NCBI GenBank assembly: GCA_014529385.2
Contig: CM043969.1
Coordinates: 70,607,676-70,671,675 of the forward strand
Length of the DNA stretch: 64,000 bases
Reading direction: 5' to 3'
Source of the DNA: Adiantum capillus-veneris
Taxonomy: Eukaryota; Streptophyta; Polypodiopsida; Polypodiales; Pteridaceae
In this document: positions 22,789 through 36,300 of the stretch, in pieces
Position numbering within the stretch: position 1 is the stretch's first letter
Layout: each line of letters opens with the position of its first letter
Program-made: the position numbers and the translations under genes
Notes under the pieces: model-generated
Told to the model about the DNA's origin: nothing
What the model saw: only the letters and a program-made list of their open reading frames with translations
Databases searched by the model: none

Positions 22789-23782
22789 GTCTTTCTATAT
22801 TGGAGCCTGATAAACAGTTGTTTTGCTGCAATTATTGTTATGTATTTGAGTCCTCCAAAAACACATAATCATAAATGTAGCCTCCTGATTCTTACTTTTA
22901 TCTTTTTGCAACATATCATTAAATTTGGTACTTTACTATAGTTCAGGTTTCAAGCACTTTACTGCTTGTTCAGGTACTTATAGGGGGTATCTAGGTAGTC
23001 TTAAAGTACCAATCACAGGTTCTAAGTGCATGTTCTTCATTGTAGAAGTGTGCATATTAGGTACTTTAAGTATCATGAATGCACCATATCTGTAAATTTG
23101 GTACTCGAAGTACCATTGCTGGTAGTCTCCCAGCATTGTCACATGTATTTGTCTGAAGATAGTGTACCATTGTGGGTGGTTACACAGTCCCTTTTTTAAA
23201 TACCTGTTTGCACATTGGGTACACCAAGTACCATGGTTGGTACTTGTAGTGCTATTTTCCAGTGGTAGAATGCTAAAACAACATGATTGTAATGACAAGA
23301 GGCCTCCAATCTTGAAATATAGCATGGTAGTAGAAGCCTTCATTTTCATGTCTCACACACCATCCATAGCCACAACCAAGCACACACTACCCACAAAATA
23401 AATTGAGTCCAAAAGGACAATGGTGACATAATGGAATAATTATAAATTCAATTTTTGTGCTTCCGACTAGTTACATGTTAGGCAGTCAGTACAGAGGCAT
23501 TCTGAATGTTGCCAGAAAAAACATCCCTCATGGGAAGTAGGCATATATATGGCTTTGTGGAGAGTGTTAGCTTACAAATAGGTAGCTGTAATGACAAGTC
23601 TGCTTATACAAGGGGTTGCTACAAAACTTGGCTTCACAAAATTACATAAGTTCTTTACAAATACACCACTACGTGACAATGTAGAGACACTAGTGCTTAG
23701 AGAGCATTGGCATCAATTGTGGCCCTTTCAAGTATTGTTCATAACTGGTCATCTTTCCACCACGCCGAAGTGAAACTTTAAC
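22789..23782. other. Transposon interior, no gene seen
   Basis: AT-rich. 22,920-23,240 holds further GGTACTT/AAGTACC motifs. No coding evidence. Confidence 0.5.
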
Positions 23783-24475
23783 CTAGTCGTCCTCCGATGT
23801 AGGCTTCACATTATTGAAGGTGACATCTTTGGCTGACCTATCTGTAGCATCACGCTATTTCACAAGAGCCTCCTTCATGACCCTGGACAAGAAGTCACTA
23901 CGCCGCTCCTCTAGGCTAGGTACAATGATGTAGGAACATGGAGGATTATAATGGCATTTATAAAAACTATCGTCAATCAATAGCACATTTCTCGCATCGT
24001 ATCATCGAGCCACCTTCAGAAAATTTTTCAAATTCTTGAAAAAAAACTGGTTTTCCATGTGCCATGGAGAATGTGGCTACATCACATAGCTGTTGTCCTA
24101 ACCATTCGCTGAAGTAGTCACAAATCCCCTTAAAACCTGTAGAGACTATTATGTCCACTCTTTCCAGCATTGCTGAACTCTAGATGTAAATATTTGCCTA
24201 GCCCACAGCCCAAGCTAAGAACTATTTTGCATCCTTGGGAACGAAGAGGTACCTGAAAACTACAATAATTCTCGCTCAGTGGGCATGCATATCAGGAGGG
24301 TTAGATTTAAACCATGAAGCACAGAGAACACCATTAAGATCAAACACTAATGTTGGTCGTGTAGGGTTATTTAATGGCAACTATGTGATTGTGCTTGGAA
24401 CATAGGGCGGTGGATCTTTGATGATTACTATTTCCTCGACAGGCAGTTTGAGAGTCCCCTTTTCTTTTGGTATCT
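23783..24475 (-). pseudogene. FCP1-like HAD phosphatase fragment inside the DNA transposon
   Basis: A minus-strand exon begins after an acceptor-like GTCTTTTACAG (24,476). In one main frame it reads EIPKEKGTLKLPVEE, then HAD motif I PTLVFDLNGVLCASWF (near 24,340), then SSAMLERVDIIV (motif II region, near 24,170), GKPVFFQEFEKF, and after a frame change VLLIDDSFYKCHYNPP (motif III, near 23,960), ending SEDD-stop at 23,783. At least five stops (mostly TAG) and a frameshift interrupt it. Order and spacing match the FCP1 homology domain, which in plants acts on phospho-Ser/Thr substrates such as the RNA polymerase II tail; the real substrate is unknown. Inference: host gene fragment captured by, or native cargo of, the transposon. 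Confidence 0.65.
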
Positions 24476-24664
24476 CTGTAAAAGACATGGTTGCAAATTG
24501 AAAAGGAATAGACTAAGCACCTTTCAAACACTGTACAAACGTGACCGTTGCAATAAAGCAAAAAAGACAAATGGAGGCCAACATAAAATTCTCATTTGTA
24601 TTCCAAAAGCAAGAATCAAAGATTCTTGACATTACAAGAGAGTGAAGACTCTAAGTGACAAATG

Positions 24665-25720
24665 TCACAGTTTCTTGCAAACACGAGGCTTGGGCGGGTG
24701 GGAGATATTACTCGGATGTCGGAGGGGAGTACTTTTCATGGGGGACTTCTTCGGGGGAGGCAGTGACTTTGAAACTTTCTTGCTCGTCGCTTTTCCATCT
24801 CCACTTGAAACCAAGACCCACTCGACTTACACGCAATTGAGCATGAACATAAGTTACAAAAATGACACTATCAATGAGCTTGAACCTACAAAATTCATCT
24901 ATGTGCTAAGATGCTTTTCCTGAACAATTCATGCATAAAGGAGGTCTCACCATCACTCTCATCCTCTGCTTTGTTAGATTCCTGCTGTGAACGGGTGATA
25001 TCTGCTGCTAGCGCATTTTTGGACTGTCTAGCTGCACCATAAAGGGGGGACAATAAAAATCATTCAATGCCTATAGGGATCCAAGTCCTGTGGCCAAAAC
25101 AACTTACCATCATCGTGTTTCTTTCGCTTCTTTGAGATCTTCACCATATCACTAAGGAAGACATGGGAATCTGGATTTGCATCATTGTGAACCATTTTTT
25201 GCACGGCTTCCACTCCCTCTTGCGCTACAACATCCGTCAAAGTAACATCAGCATTATCCATTGGTTCAGTTACCTTTTGTTTTGGTTCACCTTTGTGAAG
25301 ACTGACAGCCAATCCTCATCTATCACATCCTCATCAGAGAAATGTTGGTATATCTTGCCTTCCAAGCTCAAACCGTACTCCTCATGTAGGTCATGTCGTG
25401 TAAAGCAGAATCTGCTCTGCTTGGGATATTGCGCCTTCTAAAATGCTACCATTGGATTAGAAAAACAGCAAACATGCATGTAAAACAACCATGCACAACT
25501 TTTACCACAAAGTACTATCATGACAGGGTGAGCCATTTATGAGAAGGAAACGGGTGATTACCATTGCTCTTATCAGAGACAGGAAAGGTGTCCTTTGATG
25601 ACATACTTGCCCCACTCTTGGGCTTGCTACTGCTAGAATGCAAGCTGGCAGATGACACCTCAGCGGGCGATTTGTTTGGTAAGGTGCACTTTCATGGGGG
25701 CGTCTTCATTTTTGGTGTAC
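24665..25720 (-). CDS. Second multi-exon gene of the DNA transposon, unknown function
   Basis: A series of minus-strand exons with consensus splice sites: exon a to 25,562 (ends AATG|GTAATC); exon b from 25,437 (after GCATTTTAG), containing FCFTRHDLHEEYGLSLEGKI and DEDVIDEDW; exon c to 25,108 (VKISKKRKKHDD, ends GATG|GTAAGTT); exon d 25,031-24,951 (ends GATG|GTGAGA); exon e 24,803-24,665, a Lys/Pro/Ser-rich tail (SLPPPKKSPMKSTP) ending in TGA. One 1-nt shift between b and c is unexplained by splicing. Three exons end in the same ATG|GT pattern. The 5' end was not found: the upstream sequence is microsatellite up to 26,380. No family recognised. Two-gene autonomous transposons often encode such an accessory protein next to the transposase. 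Confidence 0.5.
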
Positions 25721-25759
25721 CCTTTAAAAAATATCAAATCTTCAAAAATGTATCCAACA

Positions 25760-26382
<623 letters not shown>

Positions 26383-26668
26383 ACTTTTGACCAGCCTTGA
26401 GTAGTAAATGGCTTGCCTGTTCGATAAACGAGATCGTGGCAGTGTCGCACAGCAGAGAGTAGCACTGAATTTGGTCCAACAAGTCGTATAGAGCTCACGG
26501 GCCTCTGTGCATGGAAGGCTCCTCGATGGTCACTGGACTTCCCAAGTGCCAGTATGCTTGCATTTCAAAAAATGATGAATTCTTGAAATGAACCTCCCTC
26601 AAGTTAATCTAGACCCTCACCCAACGTGAAAGTACCAAAGTGATCCACCATCGTTTCCTCAAAAACTG

Positions 26669-26691
26669 ACCACCTTTTATGTTATCACCCC
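26669..26691 (-). repeat. Right terminal inverted repeat of the DNA transposon
   Basis: CCTTTTATGTTATCACCCC, the inverted partner of 18,262-18,284. Confidence 0.85.
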
Positions 26692-29600
26692 CCGGTTCTA
26701 CTCACAATTTTATATCTATAGAGTTGGCCACCAAGCTAGGCGTACAAGCCTACGAGATGGGAGATGTCCTACCCACAGATGGTTCTTTCAAGGGGCAAGA
26801 AGATTCAGTCACTCCCTTAATCGGGAAGTTGAGGCTCCATGTCCAAAGCTATGTGGACAAAGAGGACTTATTTATCTCTCCTCTCAAACATGAGGATGTA
26901 ATCCTAGGGGCACCATGGTTTGATCGCATGGCTCCCAATGTTAAATTCCCTCAAAGGAGAATCTCCTTTAAGTTCAAGGAAAAAGATATGTATATAGATG
27001 CTAAGGAAATGGGTAACACTATACCCATTGTACATACACAAGCTTTCAACAAGTCAATAAAGAGCCCTATCTCCGTGTACATGATTTTTGTTAAAGATTC
27101 TCAAAATGAACCTAATGTTTTAGCAAAAGAAAATATACACTATTACAAGGAATTAGAGTTATCCAATTTTCTCAAGGGGTTTCAAGATGTCTTTATTGAC
27201 GACATCCCTTGTGAGCTACCTCCTAAACGAGGCAATGATGACCATGCAATTGAACTTCTTTTAAGAAGTTCACCGCCTAACAAACCTCCTTATAGAGTTT
27301 CTCAAGCTCAACAAGAGGAGATTATGCGGCAAGTGCATGAGTTAGTTGAGAAGGGCATGGTTAGGCCTAGCTCATCTCCATTTTGTTCTCTTGTGCTACT
27401 AGTGCAAAAGAAAGACGACACATATCGTATGTGTGTCGACTATAGAGCACTGAATAGGATCACTATCAAGAATAGTTTTCCCGTTCCACGGGTAGAAGAC
27501 CTATTTGATAAGCTACAAGTGTCCACCTACTTCAGTAGGATTGACCTAAGAAGTGGCTATCATCAAATAAGGATAGTTGATCAAGACATTGTAGAGACGG
27601 TCTTTATGAATACATTGTCATGCCTTTTGGCTTGACCAATGCACCAGCCACATTCAAGCGCTTGATGGAGAATCTATTCAGGCCTCACCGAACTTTTACT
27701 GGAGTGTTCTTTGATGATATCATCATCTACTCTAATTCATTAGATGAACACAAGCGATACCTCCAGGTAATATTTCAAGTTCTAAGAGAGAATAAACTTT
27801 ATGTTAATCAAAAGAAAAGTGAATTTTTCTTACAAGAGATTCAGTATTTAGGTCACATTATCTCTCAAGATGGCATCCAAATGGATCCATCAAAGTTAGA
27901 GGTAATAAAAGGATGGCGTAAACCAAGGAATCTTCATGAGTTAAGAAGGTTTATAGGTATGTGCGCATACTATAGACGCTACATAGAAAAGTTCTCACTA
28001 ATAGCAGGACCATTACATGACCTAACAAAGAAAAACATTAGGTACACATGGTCTTCCAAGGAGAACAATGCTTTCAAAAACTTAAAGAAAAGCTTATCTC
28101 TCAACCTGTGCTTACACTACTAGATCTCTCAAATCCATTTGAGGTCCAATGTGATTCTTGTGATAATTGCCTTGGAGATGTTTTGCTCCAAGAAGGGCAT
28201 GCCATAGGCTATGAAAGTCAAAGGCTCGACCCTGCAAGCTCTAGGCATATATGAAAAGGAACTCCCTGCAGTTCTAAATGCCTTAGACTCATGGAAGCAC
28301 TATTTATTGGGGACTCCTTTCATTCTGCGAACGGATCACCAAAGTCTTAAGTACTTCATGACGCAATCCAAGCTCTCCGACAAACAAATGAGGTGGGAAA
28401 ATTTCCTTTCACAATTTCATTTTCATATTGCTCACATTGCCGGCAAGCATAATCAAGTCTCCGATGCACTGTCAAGATGGCTGAGAGTGAATGCGGTTTC
28501 CATAGCAACTCACCATGATATATCTTCTATGATAGATGAGTATGCTATTGATCCCAATTTTAGAGATGTGATTTCAACCCTTGCATTAGGGAAGAAAGAG
28601 GAACCATTTACTTTACAAGATGGTTATCTTCTCTATAACGATAGACTATGCGTTTTACTAACTCACTGCATGAGAAAGTAATGTATGGATCTCATGCTCC
28701 TCCTTATGTGGGGCATAGAGGGATTGAGTCTACCCTAAAAGGGATTGAAATATATTTCTATTGGCCTATCATGAAAGAAAAAATACAAGAGTATGTTTCT
28801 AAATGTGTGGTATGTCAAAAGACGTAGTTTGATAGAGGGAAGCAACCTAGATTGCTTCAACCTTTATGAATCCCTAATTCACCATGAGAGAGCATATCCA
28901 TGGATTTTATCTTTGGATTGCCTAAGTCTATCCATGGGAATACGAGAATATGGACGATAGTAGATAGGTTCAGTAAACAAGCTCATTTTATACCTGTCAA
29001 AAAGACTATCAAAGCCCATCAAATGGCAACCCTCTTCATATCACAAATTTTCAAGTACCATGGCTTGCCAATGTCCATAGTGTCGGATAGAGATCCTAGA
29101 ATGACTAGTAATTTCTGGAAGGGTCTCTTTGACAATTAGGAACAAGGATAAAATTCTCTTCGGCCTATCACCCGCAAATGGATGGCCAAACTGAAATAGC
29201 TAACCTAACAATTCTCGATCTACTAAAAGCCTATGTCACAGAAGTAGATCAAAGATCCCAATGGGAGAAGTACTTACCCTTAGTGGAGTATGCCTACGAT
29301 AACACTGTACATACTTCCACGAGAAAAGCACCTTTTGAGGTAATAGAGGGAAGATCAAAAAGTCCCTTGCTACTTAAGGTACACGGGAAGACCTTTGCTG
29401 CAGATGAGTATAGCCGCGACCTACAAGAATCTTTCCAAAAGATTAAGGATGTTATCTCTATCTCACAGCAAAGGCAAAAGACTGATGCTGACACAGAAGA
29501 GCCCAAGCCTTTAAAGAAAATGATTGGGTCTCACTCAAATTTCCCAAGGCTCGATTAAGGCACACGATGGGCAAGAATCCTAGGGGACACCAAAAGTACT

Positions 29601-29977
29601 ATGCTAAGTTAGCAAAAAGGTACTATGGTCCCTTCCAGATTCTGAGGACAATCAATGAGATGGCCTATCAACTCAAGTGACCCAACTATTGTCTCATACA
29701 CAATGCTTTCCATGTGAGCCTACTAAAGCCTTACAAAGGAGAGCCACCTCAAGAACCAACTATTGAAGACCCACCGAAGATCAAGGACCAAGAAGAGGTG
29801 TTGCAGCCCGAGTCCATTCTCCGACATGAAGACAAGGTACTAAGAGGCGGTAAGACTATCCAACGATATCTTATTAAGTTTAGGAATTATCCTTTTGAAG
29901 ATGCTAGATGGATGCAAGGCATACAATTAAAGGATAACCTAAACCTTGTCAATGCTTACAATGCTTCCCTAGAGTAA
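26692..29977 (+). pseudogene. pol: Old chromovirus protease-RT-RNase H-integrase-chromodomain, degenerate
   Basis: Continues from GSTHNFIS. RT: MCVDYRALNR, RIDLRSGYHQI, then a deletion of about 20 bp before MPFGLTNAPATF, and FFDDIIIYS. RNase H: TDHQSLKYFM. Integrase: SMDF region, VSDRDPRM, DGQTEIAN. Chromodomain: RHEDKVLRGGKTIQRYLIKF; stop at 29,977. At least six frame breaks (near 27,610, 28,080, 28,230, 28,690, 29,140, 29,490) and stops make it non-coding, but every domain of the intact copy is present and in order. Confidence 0.93.
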
Positions 29978-30260
29978 GCAAATGTACAAATGTTAAAAAT
30001 GAATAAATTTTTTGTCTTATAGGACTCTATTTTTCTTTATTGTGCACAAAAATGAAGTAGTATGCATGCTTAGATCAAGATTTCGACGTCTCTTGAACAC
30101 CAAGTAGAGCTTGTCACTCTATTGTGGAAGATGATAGGACTAATGTGATGACATGCTTGCGGTAGCCTCAGGCTCTCAAGCGCCAAATGGACTAGTCATC
30201 CATTCTGGAACGATGTCGTAGGGTAACATAGGGATCCTCTACCCGCTAAGAAAAAGGACT
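29978..30260 (+). other. Old chromovirus 3' untranslated region
   Basis: Homologous to 48,200-48,490 of the young copy. The final part before the LTR, including the purine tract (about 75 bp in the young copy), is deleted. Confidence 0.8.
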
Positions 30261-31851
30261 CATAATAATCATTATCTAACTCTCCTAAATGATTTTCTCA
30301 CGTTAAACTGATCATTTAATATGGGGAAGTGCCAAGGGAGAAAAAGCTAGAATATTGGTTAAGTCAGCAGACCAGCCACAAAAGGGATCCTAAGGAGGGA
30401 GAATAGGGATCCAAAGCGGGGGTCATTTGCAAAAGAGCTATGTACAACAATGGGCTTAAAAGACCTTAAGGTTCATCCCATTAAGACTTCAAAAATGCTA
30501 AGGTTCCAAAATTCAAAGGTTGTGTCCAGAGATCAACTTTAGGAAAAATTGGATGCTTTGTGTGTGTCCCAAAAGTCTTTGTCAAGCCCTACATAGGAGG
30601 GGGCAAGCCCAAGAGTAGTAGGGGATGAGAGAGAAACTCATGCACACACACACAAGCTCCCTTTGTACACAAGGGGAAAGAGGGACACATGTCAGCTCCC
30701 TAGCCCAGATGCCCACAAGGTGTACCCAATTCCTATTGGATGGCCTTGGAGGTGGACCAATGAGAATTAGGCTAGAGTAAATCTAGTTTAATTAATTTAA
30801 AAATACTTAATAAAAGAACCAATAAGAATTAAGCTCTCTAGAAGACTATTGGACAGTCTCCCAAGGGGACCAATGAGCATTCAGCAGCCCAATGGCTTGC
30901 CTGATTCCTATTGGCCAGGAGGCAAAGGGGTCCAATGAGAGTTTAGTTGAATTATTAAATTACCTAAAGCTCTCACAAAAGGGGAAAGGGGGACACATGG
31001 AAAAAGGCTATCACTTATGTTGCTTAATTGTCATTGGCTAAGCCTGGGGAGGTCCAATAGGATGCTAGCGTGAGTAATTAGCAAGGGGGTCGACCAAGAG
31101 AGAGAGAGAGGGGGCTGATTTTTGCAAGGCATTATTGACACACACACTCACACAATCAATGTGTGGATCAAGAAGACTCTCTCTCTCCTTCTCAAGGTTT
31201 AATGGAAAGCTTATCTCCTACTCCAAGCTTGTGAGAAGGGAGGCCTACACCAACAACTCTTGGCTTTGTGATGCAAATCCAACCAAGAGCCAAGCTTCAA
31301 TGCATGCTCATCTCCTCTACCATGCTAATTACTAAGCTAAGCTATGCTAATATGAGTGATTATGTGAGGAGATGTACATCTTTCTCGTAAGAATACTCCT
31401 TCTTCCTCTCAGTCTACTCTCATACCCCGCTAGCTCTCACCATCTTTGAAGATGTGTGAGGTATTGGGTCTGAGACCATGAGGGAATTGATGTTGTGTTT
31501 GATAAGTGTTTTGCTTAGTGCATGAAGTTTCCATCTTCATTGCACTAGCTAGTATTGAAGGAACACAAGAAATTGTATTGTAAAATGTCTCTCTTGATGC
31601 GAGAAACCATAATACAAAGCCTTTTGGAGGGGGACCGGCTCCATGCAAATCCGGTCCTCAAATGTTGTCAATTTCTTGATTTCTCTCTCTTTTGAAGTAT
31701 TGTTCATGCTATCTAACTAGGTGTTATGATTTTATTTGCTTTCTCCACCCAAGCACTCTTGTTAATCTCATTAGGAATCTATTCTAATGAAATGTTCACT
31801 ATGTTCATGCTATTTTCCGCTACACACAAGTTACTAGGCCATTAAATGTCA
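30261..31851 (+). repeat. Old chromovirus 3' LTR (1,591 bp, lacks its first bases)
   Basis: Matches the 5' LTR from CATAATAATC onward. The right end reads AATGTCA then TAGCG, instead of the expected AATGTCACA. Confidence 0.88.
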
Positions 31852-32979
31852 TAGCGAACAAACAAGGAAAAAAATACATGGATCGAAACGAAACTCAGTA
31901 TTTACAGGTCAAAAACCCTGACGTGATACAAAAATGGGGGTTAGAAGTAAACACCATAATCCCAGATATGTCAGCAAAAGAAGGACCACCAACTTTAGAA
32001 TTCGAGGGATACGATCAAGTAGACTTGAAGTCTTTGAAACAGCTTAATACGGATAATACTAGGATCAAAGTCTATTGTTGGGAAGATAGAAACATAAAAG
32101 ATCTTTTGTGGACTTCTCATGCCAAACCAGGACATCTACCATCCATGAAGATCATCTATATCTTCAAGATCAAAGATAAGGGATGAGCAAACCTACCAAC
32201 CTACCTGTTTAGGGATTGTTATAACAACAACTTTGTTATGATGACTCCTGAGGATGTAGAGCAAAGCAAATACCAAGGGTATTCCATACGGGATTGGATA
32301 TTGGGGCCAGGACCAGAAACAATTCCAAGAGATGAACACCTTGAGAGATCATCTGAGAATAATGTGAAAAAACCAGAAACCACTGCATCACGTAGAAAAC
32401 CGGATGACACTAAGGCGAGTCCAGGGCTACATGAGTCACTATTTCCAACAGAGTGGTTTGAAGGACTCGGAACAGGACCAACTCCCAAGACCTGGAGTTG
32501 GACCAAACAGACGCATCAGACCAACTGATTTTCAGAAACGGGTCAGAAAATACAGTGGATCAGGGGATCTGTACGACCACTTAGCAAGCTTTAAGCAAGT
32601 GCTAAGAGCAGAGCGTATATTCGATTTCCAAAACAGTCCACCAAGGTCAATCATGGACTTGAACACATTAGCTCAAGGATTTGTAGCTGCGTGTTCCAAA
32701 ACGAAGATTAAACATAATACGGTAGCTCAAATTTACAGCTTTAAACAGAAACATGGTGAGTCTGTTAGAGATTGTGCAGCTTGAATGAAACAATACATTG
32801 CCAAATGCCTAGAGATGGAGACACCTGCTGAAGAACGACTTGTATCTTTGTTTCTAGAGGGACTGCTAAACAAAGAACTTCATGTTATACTCTATCGTAA
32901 AAATAATACAACCCTAGAAGCGTGTGTGTCTGATGCTATTGACCTAGGAGACAATTGCGAGATCTTCAATGAAGAAGAT
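31852..32979 (+). pseudogene. gag: Giant-A gag, part 2 (to the Copia insertion)
   Basis: Resumes after the chromovirus. Segment 31,857-32,186 (KKYMDRNETQYLQ...) ends in TGA; a shift near 32,410 leads to YSGSGDLYDHLASFKQ, YSFKQKHGESVRDC, a TGA at 32,782-32,784 (CGA-to-TGA type), then MKQYIAKCLEMETPAEE and LLNKELHVILYRKNN, the classic retrotransposon Gag capsid segment. It is cut at 32,979 by the Copia element. Compared with Host-B it lacks about 20 residues after FDFQ. Confidence 0.8.
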
Positions 32980-33301
32980 TGTAAAGAATGAGGATGCAAG
33001 AGAGCTACACAAGACAAGCACAAAGCACACAGAGATGGAAAGCTTCTTCTTCTTCTTCACAGAAAAGAGAGTACAAAATGACTAAGTGCTAAAACTGAAA
33101 AGTAGCACATATGTACATGCGGTCACTAAGTGTGAACTCGCTAGAAGCGTACTAGGCTGGCACTATAAGTGTAGTCCAGCTGTAGAATCACTGGTAGAGA
33201 TCCTCCGTGTCGGTCACCTAACGCGCCAGTGAGTAAATGCCGTAAGCGGCCAAGACCCGTAGTGGATGCCAGCTCAAGGTGTAGAGCTCGACATCTCAAC
33301 A
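32980..33301 (-). repeat. Copia 3' LTR (322 bp)
   Basis: On the minus strand TGTTGAGATGTCGAG...CATTCTTTACA. One difference from the other LTR (A at the AAAACTGAAA site against G). Confidence 0.96.
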
Positions 33302-36300
33302 CTCCCCCTCGAGCTCTGCATGTCGCAGAGTCCAAGCATAGTCCGGAAACGTCGAAGCTTCTCAGCTCCGAGGGCCTTGGTAAAGATATCCGCTATCTGC
33401 TCCTCTGTGCTGACGTAGACCAAGTCGATGTCGCCCGCCAACACTCGCTCTCGAACGTAGTGGTAATGGACCTCTATGTGTTTGGTCCTGGCATGGAACA
33501 CTGGGTTCCTAGCCAACTGCATGCTGCTGAGGTTGTCACAATGGATGAAAATCTATTGGTCCACCTGCACTCCCAAGTCCTCAAGTAATGTGCGTAGCCA
33601 AGCTACCTCGCACGCCGCAACTGCTGCACCTCTGTACTCGGCCTCTGTGCTTGATAAAGCAACCGTAGGCTGCTTTTTGCTGCTCCAAGTAACAGCAGCA
33701 CTCCCAAAAGAGAACATGAAGCCACTCGTAGATCTCCTATCAACAATGCTACCTGCCCAATCTGCATCTGTATACCCATACAATGCTAATGGTGCATCTG
33801 CTGCATAGAACAATGCGTAGTCAAGAGTACCTTGCACATACCTAAGTGTGCGTCGTACTCCATCCAAATGTGGCTTCCTCGGAAGTTGCATGAACTGACT
33901 CTCCAAGCCTACTGTGTAGCTCAAGTCTGGCCTCATGATAGTCAAGTAGATTAGACTACCCACAATCTTCCTGTACATGTTGACATCCTCAACAACATCA
34001 CCCTTCTCCGCACTCAACTTTGCATTCACATCCAAGGGAATAGAAATTGGCTTACAATCAGCCATACCATACTTTGACAACATGTCCAAAGCATACTGTC
34101 TCTGTGATAGCCATACACCCTCTGGAGTCCTGATCACTTCAATGCCAAGAAAGTAGCGCAACTCGCCTAAATCTTTCATTTCAAACTCCTGTTTGAGAAG
34201 ACCCTTCACATGGTCAATCTCCATAGCATTGTCACCAACAATAATAAGGTCATCTACATATATGGTAATGACCACAATCCCCACATCACTCTCACGTACA
34301 TAGAGTGAATGATCAGCATGAGCTCTCCTAAAACCAATACTGACAAGATACTTGGCAATCCTGTCATACCATGCTCTAGAGCCCTGCTTCAAGCCATACA
34401 AAGCTTTGAGAAGTCTGCATACATAATCTGGGTAACCTGGATCGACATAACCAGGTGGCTGATCCATATACACTTCCTCTTGCAACTCACCATTCAAGAA
34501 GGCATTCTTTACATCCATTTGATGCATAATCCATCCTCTAGATGCAGCCACTGCTATGACAGCTCTCACTGTCGTCATCTTTGCCACTGGAGCAAAGGTC
34601 TCCTCATAGTCTATGCCATACGTCTGTGCATAACCCTTTGCGACCAGCCTTGCCTTGTGACGCTCAATGTTACCATCAGCCTTATGCTTGGTTTTATACA
34701 CCCACTTACAGCCAATAGCTTTCTTGCCACTTGGCAATGGCACCAACTCCCATGTGTCATTTGCTTCCAATGCAGCCATCTCTTCATTCATTGCATCATC
34801 CCAATGCACATTTCCAACTGCATCCTCAAAACATGTGGGCTCCACATCCTGTATCACCTTAGCCATGTAGGCTTGGTGATGCGCTAGATACCCATCATAA
34901 GTCAATTTCTGAACTGGATTTCTGACTCTATTAGATCTGCGCGGTCCTGGGTCACTCCTTTGCCCTCTAGCATCTTCTTGTACTTTCCTTACACCAGGTG
35001 TCCTGACAGCCGAAATTCCAAAGTCCTCATCAAGACTTTGTTCAGAACCATCTGAATCCATGTCTACATGTGACAAACCTGATGATGCATCAACCATAAA
35101 GGGAGGTTCATCAACCTTTTCCTTTCCTTTTCGTGATACATTCCCTGTACCTGTTGGTGGAGTAACCTGCTTACGTAGTCTACCATTCCATGGTTTCTCA
35201 ACAGAGCCACGAGAAGAGGACTCTTGTGGTCCACTCAAAACCTGTGACTGTGGCCTCACATTTTGTACAACCACATCATCTTTTACATCAGCCCCAATAG
35301 TGCCATGTGCATTACTATACCAACTGCTCATCTCATCAAAGACTACATCTCTGCTCACTCGTAATTCTCGTGTAGTAGGATTGTAGCACCTGTACCCCTT
35401 TTGTTCAAGGGAATATCCCACAAGAATACATTTATCTGCTTTAGGATCCAATTTCCTACGCAACTCATCTGGTACATGCACGTAAGCTATGCAGCCAAAC
35501 ACTTTCAAGTGTGCCAAATCAGGCTTTGTACCTGTAAACTTTTCCTCAGGTGTTACATCATACACCGCAGCTGTAGGTGTCCTGTTCATAATGTACACAG
35601 CTGTATTTACAGCTTCAGCCCAGAAATGACGAGGCATGTTCTTCTCATTCATCAATGCACGTGCAACCTCTGCAATGTGCCTGTTTTTCCTTTCTGCGAC
35701 CCCATTCTGCTGTGGAGTATATCTGCATGTAAACTGCCTGTGTATACCATGCATTCGCAGAAAATCTGAAAAATCATTAGAGAAGTACTCTCCCCCTCCA
35801 TCTGACCTCAATGTCTTGATTTGCATATCTGTCTCCTTCTCAATCATGACTTTGAAGTCTTGAAAGTGACCAAACACTTCACTTTTGTTACGCATGAAGT
35901 AGACCCATACTTTCCTTGTATGGTCATCAATGAAAGAGACATAATACCTGCAACCATGTATACTTGCAGTATCGGTTGGACCCCAAACATCTGTGTGCAC
36001 CACCTCAAGTGGCTTTTTACATACATTGCGCTCATGTGGAAATGAGCCCTTTGACTGTTTTCCAAACTGGCATGCTGCACACACTTTATGCATACCATCC
36101 ACCTTGAATTTGGGCAAACCTTTTACAATCTATTTTGATTGCATGCTGCGCAATCTCTGCTCATTGACATGGCCAATGCGTTTGTGCCAAATGTCAACAT
36201 CAGCCACAACACCTGTGCCCTGTGCAAATAATGCAGCTTTTACCTCAGGCATGTCTACATTCAGCGTAAACATTCTGCCCACACATTTGCCCTCTGTGAT

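Noticed and set aside
24345-24350. Asn instead of Asp in the DLNG motif of the FCP1-like fragment as a catalytic mutation
   Set aside because: DxNG is the usual form in a group of plant FCP1-like proteins, and the other FCP1-like remnant (DING) has it too.
34309-34887. 192-aa plus-strand ORF
   Set aside because: Antisense shadow of the Copia RT on the minus strand.
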